Of a stretch of DNA of 64,000 nucleotides, positions 47,602 to 59,955 are shown piece after piece. The position numbers and the translations under genes are program-made. The notes below the pieces were generated by a model. It did not search any database. It saw only the letters and a list, made by a program, of their open reading frames with translations, and was not told the DNA's origin. How positions within the stretch are numbered: the first letter of the stretch is position 1; the number at the start of each line of letters is the position of its first letter. The DNA is taken from contig NC_135557.1 of NCBI RefSeq assembly GCF_964340395.1, forward strand, positions 1,217,646 to 1,281,645, in the 5' to 3' direction. Origin of the DNA: Glandiceps talaboti. Its lineage: Eukaryota > Hemichordata > Enteropneusta > Spengelidae.

Positions 47602-49248
47602 TAGCTCCGCTGTTGTTTTTTTAATTTTATTTTTTATTTTGGTGACATGTAGAAGTGGTTCAGTTCTTCAGCTCTTCACTATGCAGTTTTGTTTTAGCGA
47701 TCCAATAAAGTGGTTAGTGGTTTTATATGATGTCTCACTATAAAACACATTTTACACAGAAGTTGGTAATGTATTGTACTTTTATACCATAGTCACCATT
47801 TTATAACAAAAATCTACTGTTATGAAAAATTGCACAAAATCTCAGAAAAAAAATGACTGGGAAATGCACACAAGAAAAAGAAAAAAAAGAGGATTTTGAG
47901 GTTGGCTATAAATAATTCCAGTGTCTTACAGCTTTAACCCTGGAAAATTTTAAATGATGAATGAAATAAACTAGGGATCTAAAATAATTTTGAGGCAATT
48001 TGAATTTCAATTTTCTGACAAATTTACCAAGTCAACAACATTCAACTTGTACTAGTTGTAGTAGATATATATAGGGAAGAAATGTATTAATCGCCATCTT
48101 AGTTTCCGTACGGCGACAATCCCAAGTACCCGAAAAAGAGTCATTCTCAGCCATACGTTACAGTGGTAACACTCGCTCATGTTCGATTACATTTCATAAA
48201 GAAAACACAACGAAATGGTTGAAGTGACCTTTTTTTAATTTCTTTTCATCACAACAACAAAATCTGCGTGATCAAAAGTGTTGTAAACTAAACCAGAAAG
48301 AATTATCGGACTGGCTAGACTTCCCGATGAACTGGAGTAAGGTCCAAGTCCAAGTAAGCCCCGATAGTACGTGAGAAAATCGTCTCAAACTAGCGATACA
48401 ACTTTCAAAATATAACTTGACATGTCTTCATTTGTTAGAGTTATACAATTCATGACGGGTTTTCACTCGAAAACAACAATTCTGTGAATAATGACACTCT
48501 GAACGCAGCGATTTCTCGGACGACGTTACCACTGCACTGTAACGTATGGCTGACAACGACATGCTTCCGGGTTATACGCGTTAGTCCCTCGTGCATCCGG
48601 GTACATGGGATTGTCGTGCATTACCACATCGGCAATTTTGATGCTGTAATTTTGTCACCAATATTGATCGTACAAAAACAAAACTCCATAAATGAACCAC
48701 AAAGTACTTTCCCTTTCAAAATGTGGTAATTTTAGAAAGAGTATTATCGTTTTTATTGACGACTGACTCTGTCAAAAATCGTTCCATACACTTCAGTTCA
48801 GGCATGCACGACTTCTCACTTGATCGTGACGTGCGTATACTGGAATGAACCATTCTGTAGGAGGGTGCAAAATTTGGATTTGAAGTTTACAACCCTGTTT
48901 CGAACAAACACTTGTCATTTGGGCGCACAATGAGTAGAATTATGACTATAGCACATATTACATTGCTTGTTTGACGTCAATAGTCTCATGGACTGATTTC
49001 CAATATGGCGTCGGCCATAATGCTCATTAACATATTCATTTTTTCTTTAAATTACAAAAAAAATCATATAAAATAGAAAAGAAGATGTGCTGACTTGAAA
49101 TTAACAAATCTGAGTAAGCTACCCCCTGCGCATCAACACACCAGATATACCCCCAGGGAACAAGACACCTATGATTCACTCTACTCTCTATACTCTATAC
49201 AACCTATACCTAAAGATATGCTTTCAGCTTTCGCTGACAGCGGAGCTA
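47602..49248. mobile_element. 1.65-kb TIR element inserted into LINE RT
   Basis: The termini are perfect 12-bp inverted repeats TAGCTCCGCTGT (47602-47613) and ACAGCGGAGCTA (49237-49248), flanked by AAAA on both sides. Removing it plus one AAAA joins RSK to AQQRMHLLRKLRS in the same frame. The interior has inverted arms at about 48090-48171 and 48524-48620 and no transposase. A 4-bp duplication is probable but low-complexity, so it is not certain. Confidence 0.82.
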
Positions 49249-49800
49249 AAAAGCCCAACAGAGAATGCATCTCCTGAGAAAACTCAGATCATTGGCGTAA
49301 GTCAGTGTCCTTCAATTGGTGTATAGGTCTCTCATTGAGAGTGTGTTGTCCTTTAATATTGCACTTTGGTGTGGCAATTTGACAGTAAAGAACAGAAGCA
49401 AGCTTTCTCGCATTGTCAACATAGCTGAAAAGTCATCGGTAGCAAGCAATCTTCTCTTTGTCACTTGCATCATGATCAGTTGTCAGTAAAATGAAAGGCA
49501 TTGAAAATAGTTAATGACCGGACACATCCATTACATACTCGCTTCCAGAAGATTCCCTCTGGACGCCGTTACAGGGTTCCATTTGCAAAAAAAGAACTTG
49601 TTTAAAAAATCATTCTTCCCATCAGCAGTGGCCATTTTGAACACAATGTGACAGCTTCAAGTGAATGTTTATGTCATCATGTAAATATACTATTTCTGTT
49701 TTCATTGCTGTGAATTGTGTATTTTAGTAACATTTGCTGACAAGTCTGAAGACAATTTTCTTTTTTTGTATGCAAACAATAAAGGTTTTGAATTGAATTG
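49249..49800 (+). pseudogene. LINE reverse transcriptase 3' portion and tail
   Basis: Continuing from 47601 in another register after small indels: KAQQRMHLLRKLRS, then VYRSLIESVLSFNIALWCGN, SKLSRIVNIAEKS and RTHPLHTRFQKIPSGRRYRV (frame-shifted), PFAKKNLFKKSFFPSA, then a 3' UTR with CAATAAAGGTTTTGAATTGA plus ATTG at about 49780-49800. The thumb and C-terminal parts fit the same LINE family as the palm at 47041. Confidence 0.8.
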
Positions 49801-49849
49801 ACAGACTGACACTTTGCCATACCTTGTCAATTCAGTTGTGCGAAAAGTG

Positions 49850-50240
49850 TGATTTGTATTAGAAATATCGGCGTTATTACAAATGTAGGCAGTTATTGGA
49901 AATATCGACATTATTACAAATGTAGGCAGTTATTGGAAATATCAGCGTTATTACAAATGTAGGCAGTTATTGGAAATATCGGCGTTATTACAAATGTAGG
50001 CAGTTATTGGAGGTATCGGCGTTATTACAAATGTAGGCAGTTATTGGAAATATCGGCGTTATTACAAATGTAGGCAGTTATTGGAAATATCAGCGTTATT
50101 ACAAATGTAGGCAGTTATTGGAAATATCGGCATTATTACAAATGAAAGCAGTTATTGGAAATATCAGCGTTATTACAAATGTAGGCAGTTATTGGAAATA
50201 TCGGTGTTATTACAAATGTAGGCAGTTATTGGAAATATCG
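49850..50240. repeat. 37-bp minisatellite, about 10.5 copies
   Basis: GTAGGCAGTTATTGGAAATA followed by TC[G/A]GCGTTATTACAAAT. Confidence 0.97.
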
Positions 50241-51599
50241 GTTGCATAAGCCTGAAGTCTTCAACTTGTATCTCAGACCACTAGATTCTCTATGGTGGTC
50301 TGAAGTTGTATATGATTGATGTACATGAGATTTAATTAAATTATATGCATCTTACCAGATTTGGCCAGCCACTATCAGAATATCAGTTACTCCAGTCACA
50401 CAAAACACATCACTCAAAAAAATAAATACAAAACATTTGTGTGCAGGGAAACATTTGTTGGTTTATTGACAAAAATTAGAAACAGAAAGATAACAGCTCC
50501 AGTAAAGCATAGCAAATAAAGTAAAATGTCCACATCCTTGTAAGTCAGTGGAAGCACGGGATTGGGAAGACAATAAAGCTAATATGTAGAGTTGGACAAG
50601 ACCTTTCCCATAAAGTATGCCCTCTAGAGTTGACATTGCTGATTGCAAGATGTAATATGCATAGCACAGTACTTCAGAGTTTCAAAAACAAGTGACATTT
50701 TCGCTACTTAAACCTTAGGATGAGACTATTTTTTTTTAGTTTTGAACATAATAGATTATAACAAACCTTCAATCGAACACATAGTCCCCAACTGGTGTTT
50801 TATGGAAAACTTAATTGTGTAAATTTGAATGGTTTCTCTAGATACAAAGCTGCATAATTTATTGACCAATTTGCTATTTGACCTCGAATATGGAGATCAA
50901 AGGCAAAGATAAAAGAAAGCTTAGCTTTCAGTATAGATATTTAAATCGAGTCTTTCTGTAGTCAACTTCTTGTGTTGATGTAGAATGAACATTTTTGGTC
51001 ATTTCACCTTGAATATGTTTGTCAAGGTGAAAGCTCATCATTGATAATTTGAGGGTAGACACTTGAATGGTGTCCAAACGTATCAACCTTTTTGAGATGA
51101 CTGGTAAAATATGCTTCTTTTACCACAAATATGGCTGCCATTTTTGCTATACAGGTCAAGGTCCCCAAACTAAGTGACGTACAAGGTCAGGGTCTTCAAA
51201 GAAAGCTCATATTTGATAATATGAGTGTTGGCACTTGAATGGAATCACTACGTATTATACCACTAAAGTTATGATGCATATTGTGAAATTTAACATATGG
51301 TTGCCATTCGTCCATATTTGATTCATTAACAAAGCAAAGTGATATGCAGATGCCCCACATACTATGTTACCTTGCGTAATATTTGGTCAAAATTGGTTGG
51401 TGCATGCCAGAGATGCGAGTGTCCACACATGGATGGATGAACGAATGAACACATGGAAGGAACCCAACATACAATTCCCCTCCGGGTGTGCCCATCTGGG
51501 ACTAATAATTCAATTAAATATATCTGTCACATTACAGATCGACATGGTATCATGTCAGAATGTATGTCGTGTAACTTTAGAATCAACAAGCCTTGTCAA
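50241..51599. other. No gene seen; hairpin and internal duplication
   Basis: TCAGACCAC...GTGGTCTGA at about 50273-50303 is a 9-bp-arm hairpin. A diverged ~160-bp duplication (GAAAGCTCATCATTGATAAT at about 51027 and GAAAGCTCATATTTGATAAT at about 51201, each followed by ACACTTGAATGG/GCACTTGAATGG) resembles other old repeats. No supported coding. Confidence 0.45.
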
Positions 51600-52708
51600 A
51601 TACATGACAGCTGGTCTGTAACAGACTTATCAAATACATGACAGCTGGTCTGTTACAGACTTATCAAATACATGACAGCTGGTCTGTTACAGACTTATCA
51701 AATACATGACAGCTGGTCTGTTACAGACTTATCAAATACATGACAGCTGGTCTGTTACAGACTTATCAAATACATGACAGCTGGTCTGTTACAGACTTAT
51801 CAAATACATGACAGTTAGTCTGTAACAGACTTATCAAATACATGACAGCTGGTCTGTAACAGACTTATCAAATACATGACAGCTGGTCTGTTACAGACTT
51901 ATCAAATACATGACAGTTAGTCTGTTACAGACTTATCAAATACATGACAGCTGGTCTGTTACAGACTTATCAAATACATGACAGTTAGTCTGTTACAGAC
52001 TTATCAAATACATGACAGCTGGTCTGTAACACTTATCAAATACATGACAGCTGGTCTGTTACAGACTTATCAAATACATGACAGCTGGTCTGTTACAGAC
52101 TTATCAAATACATGACAGTTAGTCTGTAACAGACTTATCAAATACATGACAGTCTGTACCAGACTTATCAAATACATGACAGTTAGTCTGTAACAGACTT
52201 ATCAAATACATGACAGTTAGTCTGTAACAGACTTATCAAATACATGACAGTAAGTCTGTAAGACTTATCAAATACATGACAGTCTGTTAGACTTATCAAA
52301 TACATGACAGTCTGTTACAGACTTATCAAATACATGACAGTTAGTCTGTTACAGACTTATCAAATACATGACAGTTAGTCTGTAACAGACTTATCAAATA
52401 CATGACAGCTGGTCTGTTACAGACTTATCAAATACATGACAGCTGGTCTGTAACAGACTTATCAAATACATGACAGCTGGTCTGTAACAGACTTATCAAA
52501 TACATGACAGCTGGTCTGTAACAGACTTATCAAATACATGACAGCTGGTCTGTAACAGACTTATCAAATACATGACAGCTGGTCTGTTACAGACTTATCA
52601 AATACATGACAGCTGGTCTGTAACAGACTTATCAAATACATGACAGTTAGTCTGTAACAGACTTATCAAATACATGACAGCTGGTCTGTAACAGACTTAT
52701 CAAATAGA
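51600..52708. repeat. 34-bp minisatellite, about 33 copies
   Basis: TACATGACAGCTGGTCTGT[T/A]ACAGAC, then TTATCAAA. Variants are CAGCTGG/CAGTTAG, GTTACAG/GTAACAG and shortened units. It ends about 100 bp before the orphan exon. Confidence 0.98.
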
Positions 52709-52810
52709 CTAACAACTAAAGGGCTATTATTTATAGGATAGATCTCTTAACCGAAGCATGGACATCTTATTCCCCTGCACACTTTTTCATTTTCTTTTTT
52801 CTTGTTAAAG

Positions 52811-52902
52811 TGACCCCATTCCCAAGTACACTTTGACAGCATTGAGAGAACACATTGAATTTTGTGACTTTATGAAGAAAGACCCAGATTACATATTACA
52901 AG
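52811..52902 (+). CDS. Orphan internal exon of an unidentified gene (GC-AG downstream intron)
   Basis: A 92-nt open segment follows a strong pyrimidine tract and AG (CTTTTTTCTTGTTAAAG) and is followed by AAG/GCAAGT, the usual context of a GC donor. The frame, entered with one base and left with one base, encodes DPIPKYTLTALREHIEFCDF and continues for about ten polar residues (KK, DPDYILQ). Its composition is that of a soluble protein, and it is not repetitive, unlike the sequence around it. It sits between a 34-bp and a 37-bp minisatellite, so the flanking introns are largely tandem repeats. I do not recognise the family and found no partner exons with confidence. It could be a coincidental ORF, but the two splice signals argue against that. 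Confidence 0.5.
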
Positions 52903-53126
52903 GCAAGTAGCAGTTTCTACATAACAATATAAAGTGTTACTATCTCTACTACTGAATCCCATCAGTACATGAAATGATTGGTAACAACTGGGTTTAACTT
53001 CATTCAATGAAAGTTAAAGTGTACTCAGCTGAGCTTTTATGGTCCATGTGGACTAACTGTCGTCCACTTGTCGTCTGGACTTACTGTGCCCAAATGAACT
53101 TACGGCAGCTCAGGGGGTCTTGTCCT

Positions 53127-54612
53127 CTCAGGACATACCTATGACCCATACAGGACTAGTCTTCTATGGGCATACCTTTGGCCATACAGGACTAGTCTGC
53201 TATGGGCATAACTATGACCCATACAGGACTAGTCTGCTATGGGCATAACTATTTCCCATACAGGACTAGTCTTCTATGGGCATAACTATGACCCATACAG
53301 GACTAGTCTTCTATGGGCATACCTTTGGCCATACAGGACTAGTCTGCTATGGGCATAACTATGACCCATACAGGACTAGTCTGCTATGGGCATAACTATT
53401 TCCCATACAGGACTAGTCTTCTATGGGCATAACTATGACCAATACAGGACTAGTCTTCTATGGGCATAACTATGACCCATACAAGACTAGTCTTCTATGG
53501 GCATAACTATGACCAATACAAGATTAGTCTTCTATGGGCATAACTATGACCCATACAGGACTAGTCTGCTATGGGCATAACTATTTCCCATACAGGACTA
53601 GTCTTCTATGGGCATAACTATGACCCATACAGGACTAGTCTTCTATGGGCATAACTATGACCCATACAGGACTAGTCTTCTATGGGCATAACTATGACCC
53701 ATACAGGACTAGTCTTCTATGGGCATAACTATGACCCATACAGGACTAGTCTTCTATGGGCATACCTTTGGCCATACAGGACTAGTCTTCTATGGGCATA
53801 ACTATGACCCATACAGGACTAGTCTTCTATGGGCATAACTATGACCCATACAGGACTAGTCTTCTATGGGCATACCTTTGGCCATACAGGACTAGTCTTC
53901 TATGGGCATAACTATGACCCATACAGGACTAGTCTTCTATGGGCATAACTATGACCCATACAGGACTAGTCTTCTATGGGCATAACTATGACCCATACAG
54001 GACTAGTCTTCTATGGGCATAACTATGACCCATACAGGACTAGTCTTCTATGGGCATAACTATGACCCATACAGGACTAGTCTTCTATGGGCATAACTAT
54101 GACCCATACAGGACTAGTCTGCTATGGGCATAACTATGACCCATACAGGACTAGTCTTCTATGGGCATAACTATTTCCCATACAGGACTAGTCTTCTATG
54201 GGCATACCTTTGGCCATACAGGACTAGTCTTCTATGGGCATAACTATTTCCCATACAGGATTAGTCTTCTATGGGCATACCTTTGGCCATACAGGACTAG
54301 TCTTCTATGGGCATAACTATTTCCCATACAGGATTAGTCTTCTATGGGCATACCTTTGGCCATACAGGACTAGTCTTCTATGGGCATAACTATGACCCAT
54401 ACAGGACTAGTCTTCTATGGGCATACCTTTGGCCATACAGGACTAGTCTTCTATGGGCATAACTATGACCCATACAGGACTAGTCTTCTATGGGCATACC
54501 TTTGGCCATACAGGACTAGTCTTCTATGGGCATAACTATGACCCATACAGGACTAGTCTTCTATGGGCATAACTATTTCCCATACAGGAGTAGTCTTCTA
54601 TGGGCATAACTA
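53127..54612. repeat. 37-bp minisatellite, about 40 copies
   Basis: CATACAGGACTAGTCTTCTA, then TGGGCATA[ACTATGACC/CCTTTGGC/ACTATTTCC]. Three unit types alternate, and the middle 53590-54180 is nearly homogeneous for ATGACC. A degenerate tail (CATAAGAGACTTTTATAGAC) runs to about 54800. Confidence 0.98.
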
Positions 54613-54839
54613 CTGTCCATAAGAGACTTTTATAGACAGACTATGGCCCATACAAGGCTTGTCCCACTGTGGATGTCACTATGGCCAAATGGATTTTGCC
54701 CCAATGGACATAATGGCCATTATGGATATGAACCATTCAGCCTATTATACCCTTGGGGACTTGTTCTCTTTGGATTTGCTGTGGCCCAGAGGGGGAATTT
54801 ACCCACTAAGTCACAAGAAAACCTGATTTAATAAAGGTA

Positions 54840-55627
54840 AATAGAGCCCTCTAATAAATAGTGTCACCAACATATGTTCATACATTGGTTACATCATTTA
54901 TTGGAAAGATCTAGTGATTAACACTGAACATATATATATATAGCTGTTTGCACACCTTTTGACAGTTTCAAAACAGAGAAAAACTAAAAATTCTTTCCAT
55001 TCAAATTTATGTATACAGGTAAGTAAGTTAGGAAAGTACAGGCATGGCTTTAAGCAAAGAAAGAGGATTGAATAAAACGCACACAATGGAAATTACAAGT
55101 AACAAATACACTGACATAGGAGACAAACACAGTCTCTTTCTGTCAGCATTGTCAATCATTGCCTAACTTGTCTGTGTGGTCATATTGTAACAATCTGGGA
55201 TGGGTTTTCAATTAGCAAAACTAGAATTAAAAGTCTGCATTTAACATAACAGAAGAACACTATATTCTGAGTCAGATAAAAACAAAAGATGTGCAAACAA
55301 ACAAACAAACAAACAAACAAACTGAAAATAAAATATAAGTACCTACATAATTTGAACACTAAAACCAACTATGAATGTTGTCGCAGTTCGAGCTTGGACA
55401 AAAAATATCTCATGGACACTGGTTTTGCTTGTCCTACAGACTAAATCCTGTCAACAAGGATTTTTACAGGCAATGAAATCTCAGGAAGTAGTTCTGTCAA
55501 CAATACATAGTATACTCTGTGTTCATATTATGCAGACATTATGTGGCAGTAAATCCATCGTCATAGTTACCAACTATTGAGCACTGTCACTTCTCTACTT
55601 GTTAGTACCTACACTTCTTATAGTTTG
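54840..55627. other. No gene seen
   Basis: AT-rich sequence with an ACAA/AAAC microsatellite at 55297-55322. ORFs present are short and show no family motif. Confidence 0.4.
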
Positions 55628-55866
55628 AATGATGTATACAGTAATGTGGCCATATCACACAACATTATTTGATGTATACAGTAATGTGGCCATATCACAC
55701 AACATTATTTGATGTATACAGTAATGTGGCCATATCACACAACATTATTTGATGTATACAGTAATGTGGCCATATCACACAACATTATCTGATGTATACA
55801 GTAATGTGGCCATATCACACAACATTATTTGATGTATACAGTAATGTGGCCATATCACACATTATT
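55628..55866. repeat. 40-bp tandem repeat, 6 copies
   Basis: GATGTATACAGTAATGTGGC, then CATATCACACAACATTATTT, almost identical between copies. Confidence 0.98.
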
Positions 55867-56389
55867 TTGAATATCATGAGTTGGTATTGAAATGCCTGTC
55901 ATAGTGATTATCCAATATATCTATGTTATTATGATAGTTGCCTTGATTTCTGATCAACTCGATGGTTAAACTTTACATTTTGTCATTGTCTCTACGTCTG
56001 TATCTCAATGTCATACATTTCAAATTGACAGTACAATGGTTTATGGCTACAACTTTGATATTTTTTTTTCAGTTTTTATCTCTTCTTTCTTTCTCATTTG
56101 AGTTTCCGATGCAAAACAAAGTTGAGTTCTTATTGCACCAGGCCTGCTTACTTTCAAAGTGTTAACAAGATGGTACCAATAGTAAGCATATAGTTTGTAC
56201 TAGAACCATACAGCATAAGACAAACATCAATGGTTCTTACCCTCACAGCGCTAGCCTCTTTCTACCAGGGACTATTTGTTTGTACACAAAACAAAATACA
56301 AGTTGGAAACTAGATTTGAACTGAATACCTCCCGTAAGAGCAAAACCATACATACATTGTTGGAATGCAAAATTTTAAAATATAGCTAT

Positions 56390-58450
56390 CATACATGATG
56401 TACCACTTAATTTGAACATCAATTATATCAAACTGTATGAACTTTGTAAACATATTGCCAAAAATAATTAATTATGCATATTAACCATTTAGCTTACAAG
56501 TTACATCACCAAGCTTGAAACGACACATGTAGTTCAATCCATCTACTAAATTATTGCAAATTTAAGCTTGCATTGCCTAATTATCACAATGATTATTTAT
56601 GTGAATTAAACATTAAAAACTACATAAACTACATCAAATACATATGATTTGTTACGGTTGATGGATGTACCGAGTTAAATGAAATTTGAAGTTTGCATTT
56701 TTCAGATATAGTCAAATTACTGAAAATCATTGATATCACTACTCTGATCACGCAACAACACTTGTGAACCTATATCAAACAGACTTAGATATGTTATCTC
56801 TGTCTATAAAGATCATTAAGTATTCAAATTACTCATTAAAAGTAAAAGCTAGGTCAACAAACTTTATACGTCACATGCACAACACTATGGTTGATATATG
56901 TTTGCATTCTTAAGACAGATCCTAATTACGAAAATAATTAATTATGCAAATTGCTCATTAAAACTAAAAAACTATGCTAACAGGCTTTATTGGATATGTG
57001 TGCTTTGTTATGGTTAACATATGTACCAAATTATATTGAATTTGAAGTATGTGTTCCAAAGATATAGCCTAGTAATTACTAAAAAATAGCACCAATGGTG
57101 TAGCACAACTATACAGTTTTAAAAAATGTTTACCCACATGCTGATCCATGCTAGGTATGTGTTCACTTGCTGAATGACTATCCAGTTGTCTATCCAACCC
57201 TGTTATCTTTGCAATATATGCAATCATTTGGCTGTTGCTATGGACACCATATGGTCATTGTTGCTAAGCACATTTACATACATTTTTTGAATATTCATTC
57301 ATTTGTCTATTTATCCGTTATCTTTGCAATATGTGATTTGGCTGTTGTTATGGGTGTGGTCTTGTTGCTAGGCACATTTATATACATTTTTTGAATATTT
57401 ATTCACTTGTCTAGTAATCCGGTTTTTATCTTTGCAATGTATGTGATCATTTGGCTGTTGGGATGGGCATGGTATTTTTGCTAGGCATATTTGCATACAC
57501 TTTTTGAATGTTTGTTCACTTGTCTAAGAAACCCTGTTGTTATCTTAGTGAAATACACCATCGATTGGCAGTTGCTATGGGCATGGTCAAGGTTGCTTTG
57601 GAAATTTGCATACATTTTTTTAATTTTTATTCACTTGCCTGCCAGATGTTATTTGACCAAAATATACTGCCATTTGGTTGTTGCCAAGGGTGTGGTCATG
57701 GTTGCTAGGGCCAATTGTGCCAAAATGTTTTGAAGAAAATCTGCAGAATACCACTTCTAGAAACATCTCACCAAGTTTCAGTCTCATTGACCAAGTACTT
57801 TTTGAGATGTTTTTGACCAAAATTCACATTTTTACATCTAATTTGCATATCACTAATGAAATCATTGTATACTTAATATTTCTTCATCCATATACCCCAA
57901 GGTGCATGCCCATTAAATTTCAGCACAATCTGCTCAGTAGTTTTGGATGGGATCTCACGTCGTGAACAATTCTTAATCTAAACACCCCTAAGAATGTTCC
58001 CACCAAATTTCAGAATGATTTGCCCAGTACTTTTTGAGTTTAAGTTTTTAGACCAAAAATGACATTTTTTTACCTAAATCATACATCAGTGGTGAGGCCA
58101 TTTTGATTTGAATAATTTCCCAACTAGACACCCGAGGCAATACACCCATCAAATATCATGGTAATCGGTCCAGTAGTTTTTGACTAAGTAGTTTACACAC
58201 ACACACACACACACACACAGACAGACAGACAGACACTTTACCATGCCTATAGCACAACTGAACCTTACATCAGTTCAGTTGTGCTAAAAACACTAATTCT
58301 GCAAATGACTAATTAATGTTCATTGGATGTTTACCAAAATCTAATCAGTTCTTGTGATTAGCATATGGATGATGTGTAGAAAGTTTCATTAGATCAATGT
58401 AGCAGTTTTTGAGATATCGTGTTCACAGACAGACAGAAGCATAGCACAAC
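56390..58450. repeat. Old dispersed repeat complex, including copy B of the hairpin repeat
   Basis: 56390-57090 has diverged ~120-bp units (AATTATGCAAATTGCTCATT, ATAGCCTAATTAC). 56734-56810 is a reverse-complement piece of the TAGTCCCCGC family 3' part (CACTACTCTGATCACGCAAC). 57160-57720 has about five diverged ~110-bp units (ATTTGGCTGTTG, GTTGCTAGGCACATTT). 57720-58290 is the reverse complement of the 34915 repeat, ending in a perfect 13-bp-arm hairpin AGCACAACTGAAC...GTTCAGTTGTGCT (58251-58285) after CA and CAGA microsatellites. Confidence 0.65.
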
Positions 58451-59845
58451 ACAACACAACCCCCCCCCCCCCCCTTAAGGTTGATGTATGATAGGTATAC
58501 AAACATTGTACTGCATATAATTGACATTAAACTGGGTATGAGCTGTCTTTGATGTTTGTCTTTAAGTTGTATGGTTCAAGTCACTATTTACATAACACAG
58601 ATGTTATTAAGTGTACAGTCCCACAGCTTTATCATCTGGTGGAACTAAAATGTAAATCTTGTTTTGTAGTACTCTTTGGATATTTTGTATTTCATCAAAT
58701 GACTTGTGCTCCAATACAGTAGTAAACAGCATAGTCATGGTAACACACAAGTCTCAGTTTGTTTACTACCCGTTTTTTATACTTGTAAGCAAAGTCCATG
58801 AGACTAAATCTCATAACTTCTTACCTGTATCACTCTTTTAAACATTAAGACGTGTTTCATTTCATATCGTATGCGAGACACGTCTTTCATGTTCTTTTTT
58901 GAACTGTTCTCATTTTGTCATGAGTCATCAGCTAAGTCACAGTTCAGTTTAACAGACAATGTGATAAGTTGTTCTCTTTCATATCATTTGACAGACAGCT
59001 ATTTCAAAACTCTACACACACACAGAGTCTGTAGCTGTCAGTGAGGCGTCCGTCTTCTACACTCACATACATAGTCCATAGCTGTCAGTGAGGTGTCTTA
59101 CTTCTACCCACACACACACACAGTCTGTAGCTTGTCTTCAGCCTTGCACTGTGAATTCTTTGTTTGTGCTTTCAATGTTGCACTGATTTTCTCTCATCAA
59201 CTTAAGTTTCTCTGTCAATTTAATTTTTCACATCACAATGCATCTTCCATTGACAACAATATAACAACACTTGCATTGATTGTAAGTCAGACTATTTCCT
59301 TGTATTCCAAGCAATGTCCACAATCTTGTACAATCTTCCTACATATAGCAATTTTCTTATTGGTTGCAGTTATTGGTGGTCACAACATTGTATTGAATGT
59401 GTATACTTTCAAGTTTATTCTGCAGTGTTCATGTTGACTTGGTGTCTGAATTATATAGTGCAAGAATTCAGACACTGAGTACATATATATATCAGTTCAT
59501 AGTTCATGACACGTATGACATCAGAAGATTATAGTGCATTGATTTCTTGATATGGTGTCTGCCTTGTAACTGTCTGTAAACACGGCTGGCAATTCCATCA
59601 CTCCAATGTCTGTCTGTAAACGCATTCATGTCATGTACACACTGCTGGCTGTTGACACTGGTGCATGCAGACTGGCTTGAGATGTCTATGATAAAGGTAG
59701 AAGTGACTTGGATTCTTTCACCAAATAACAAGCACATACATCTCATAATCTGTCTTCATTTTTGTAACTGAAGACTTCCCTCTGGTGTAGCTGTGCTGTC
59801 CTTCACAAACACCCTTAATGGCAGTTACACCTCAACATCCTCCTC

Positions 59846-59955
59846 CCCCTCCCCCTCCCCCCAATACTAGCTAGTTATTTCACACCCCATACCTTTACCC
59901 CCTCCCCCCAATACTAGCTAGTTATTTCACACCCCATACCTTTACCCCCTCCCCC
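59846..59955. repeat. ~53-bp tandem repeat, 2-3 copies
   Basis: CCTCCCCCCAATACTAGCTA, then GTTATTTCACACCCCATACC, with poly-C/T spacers. Confidence 0.9.
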
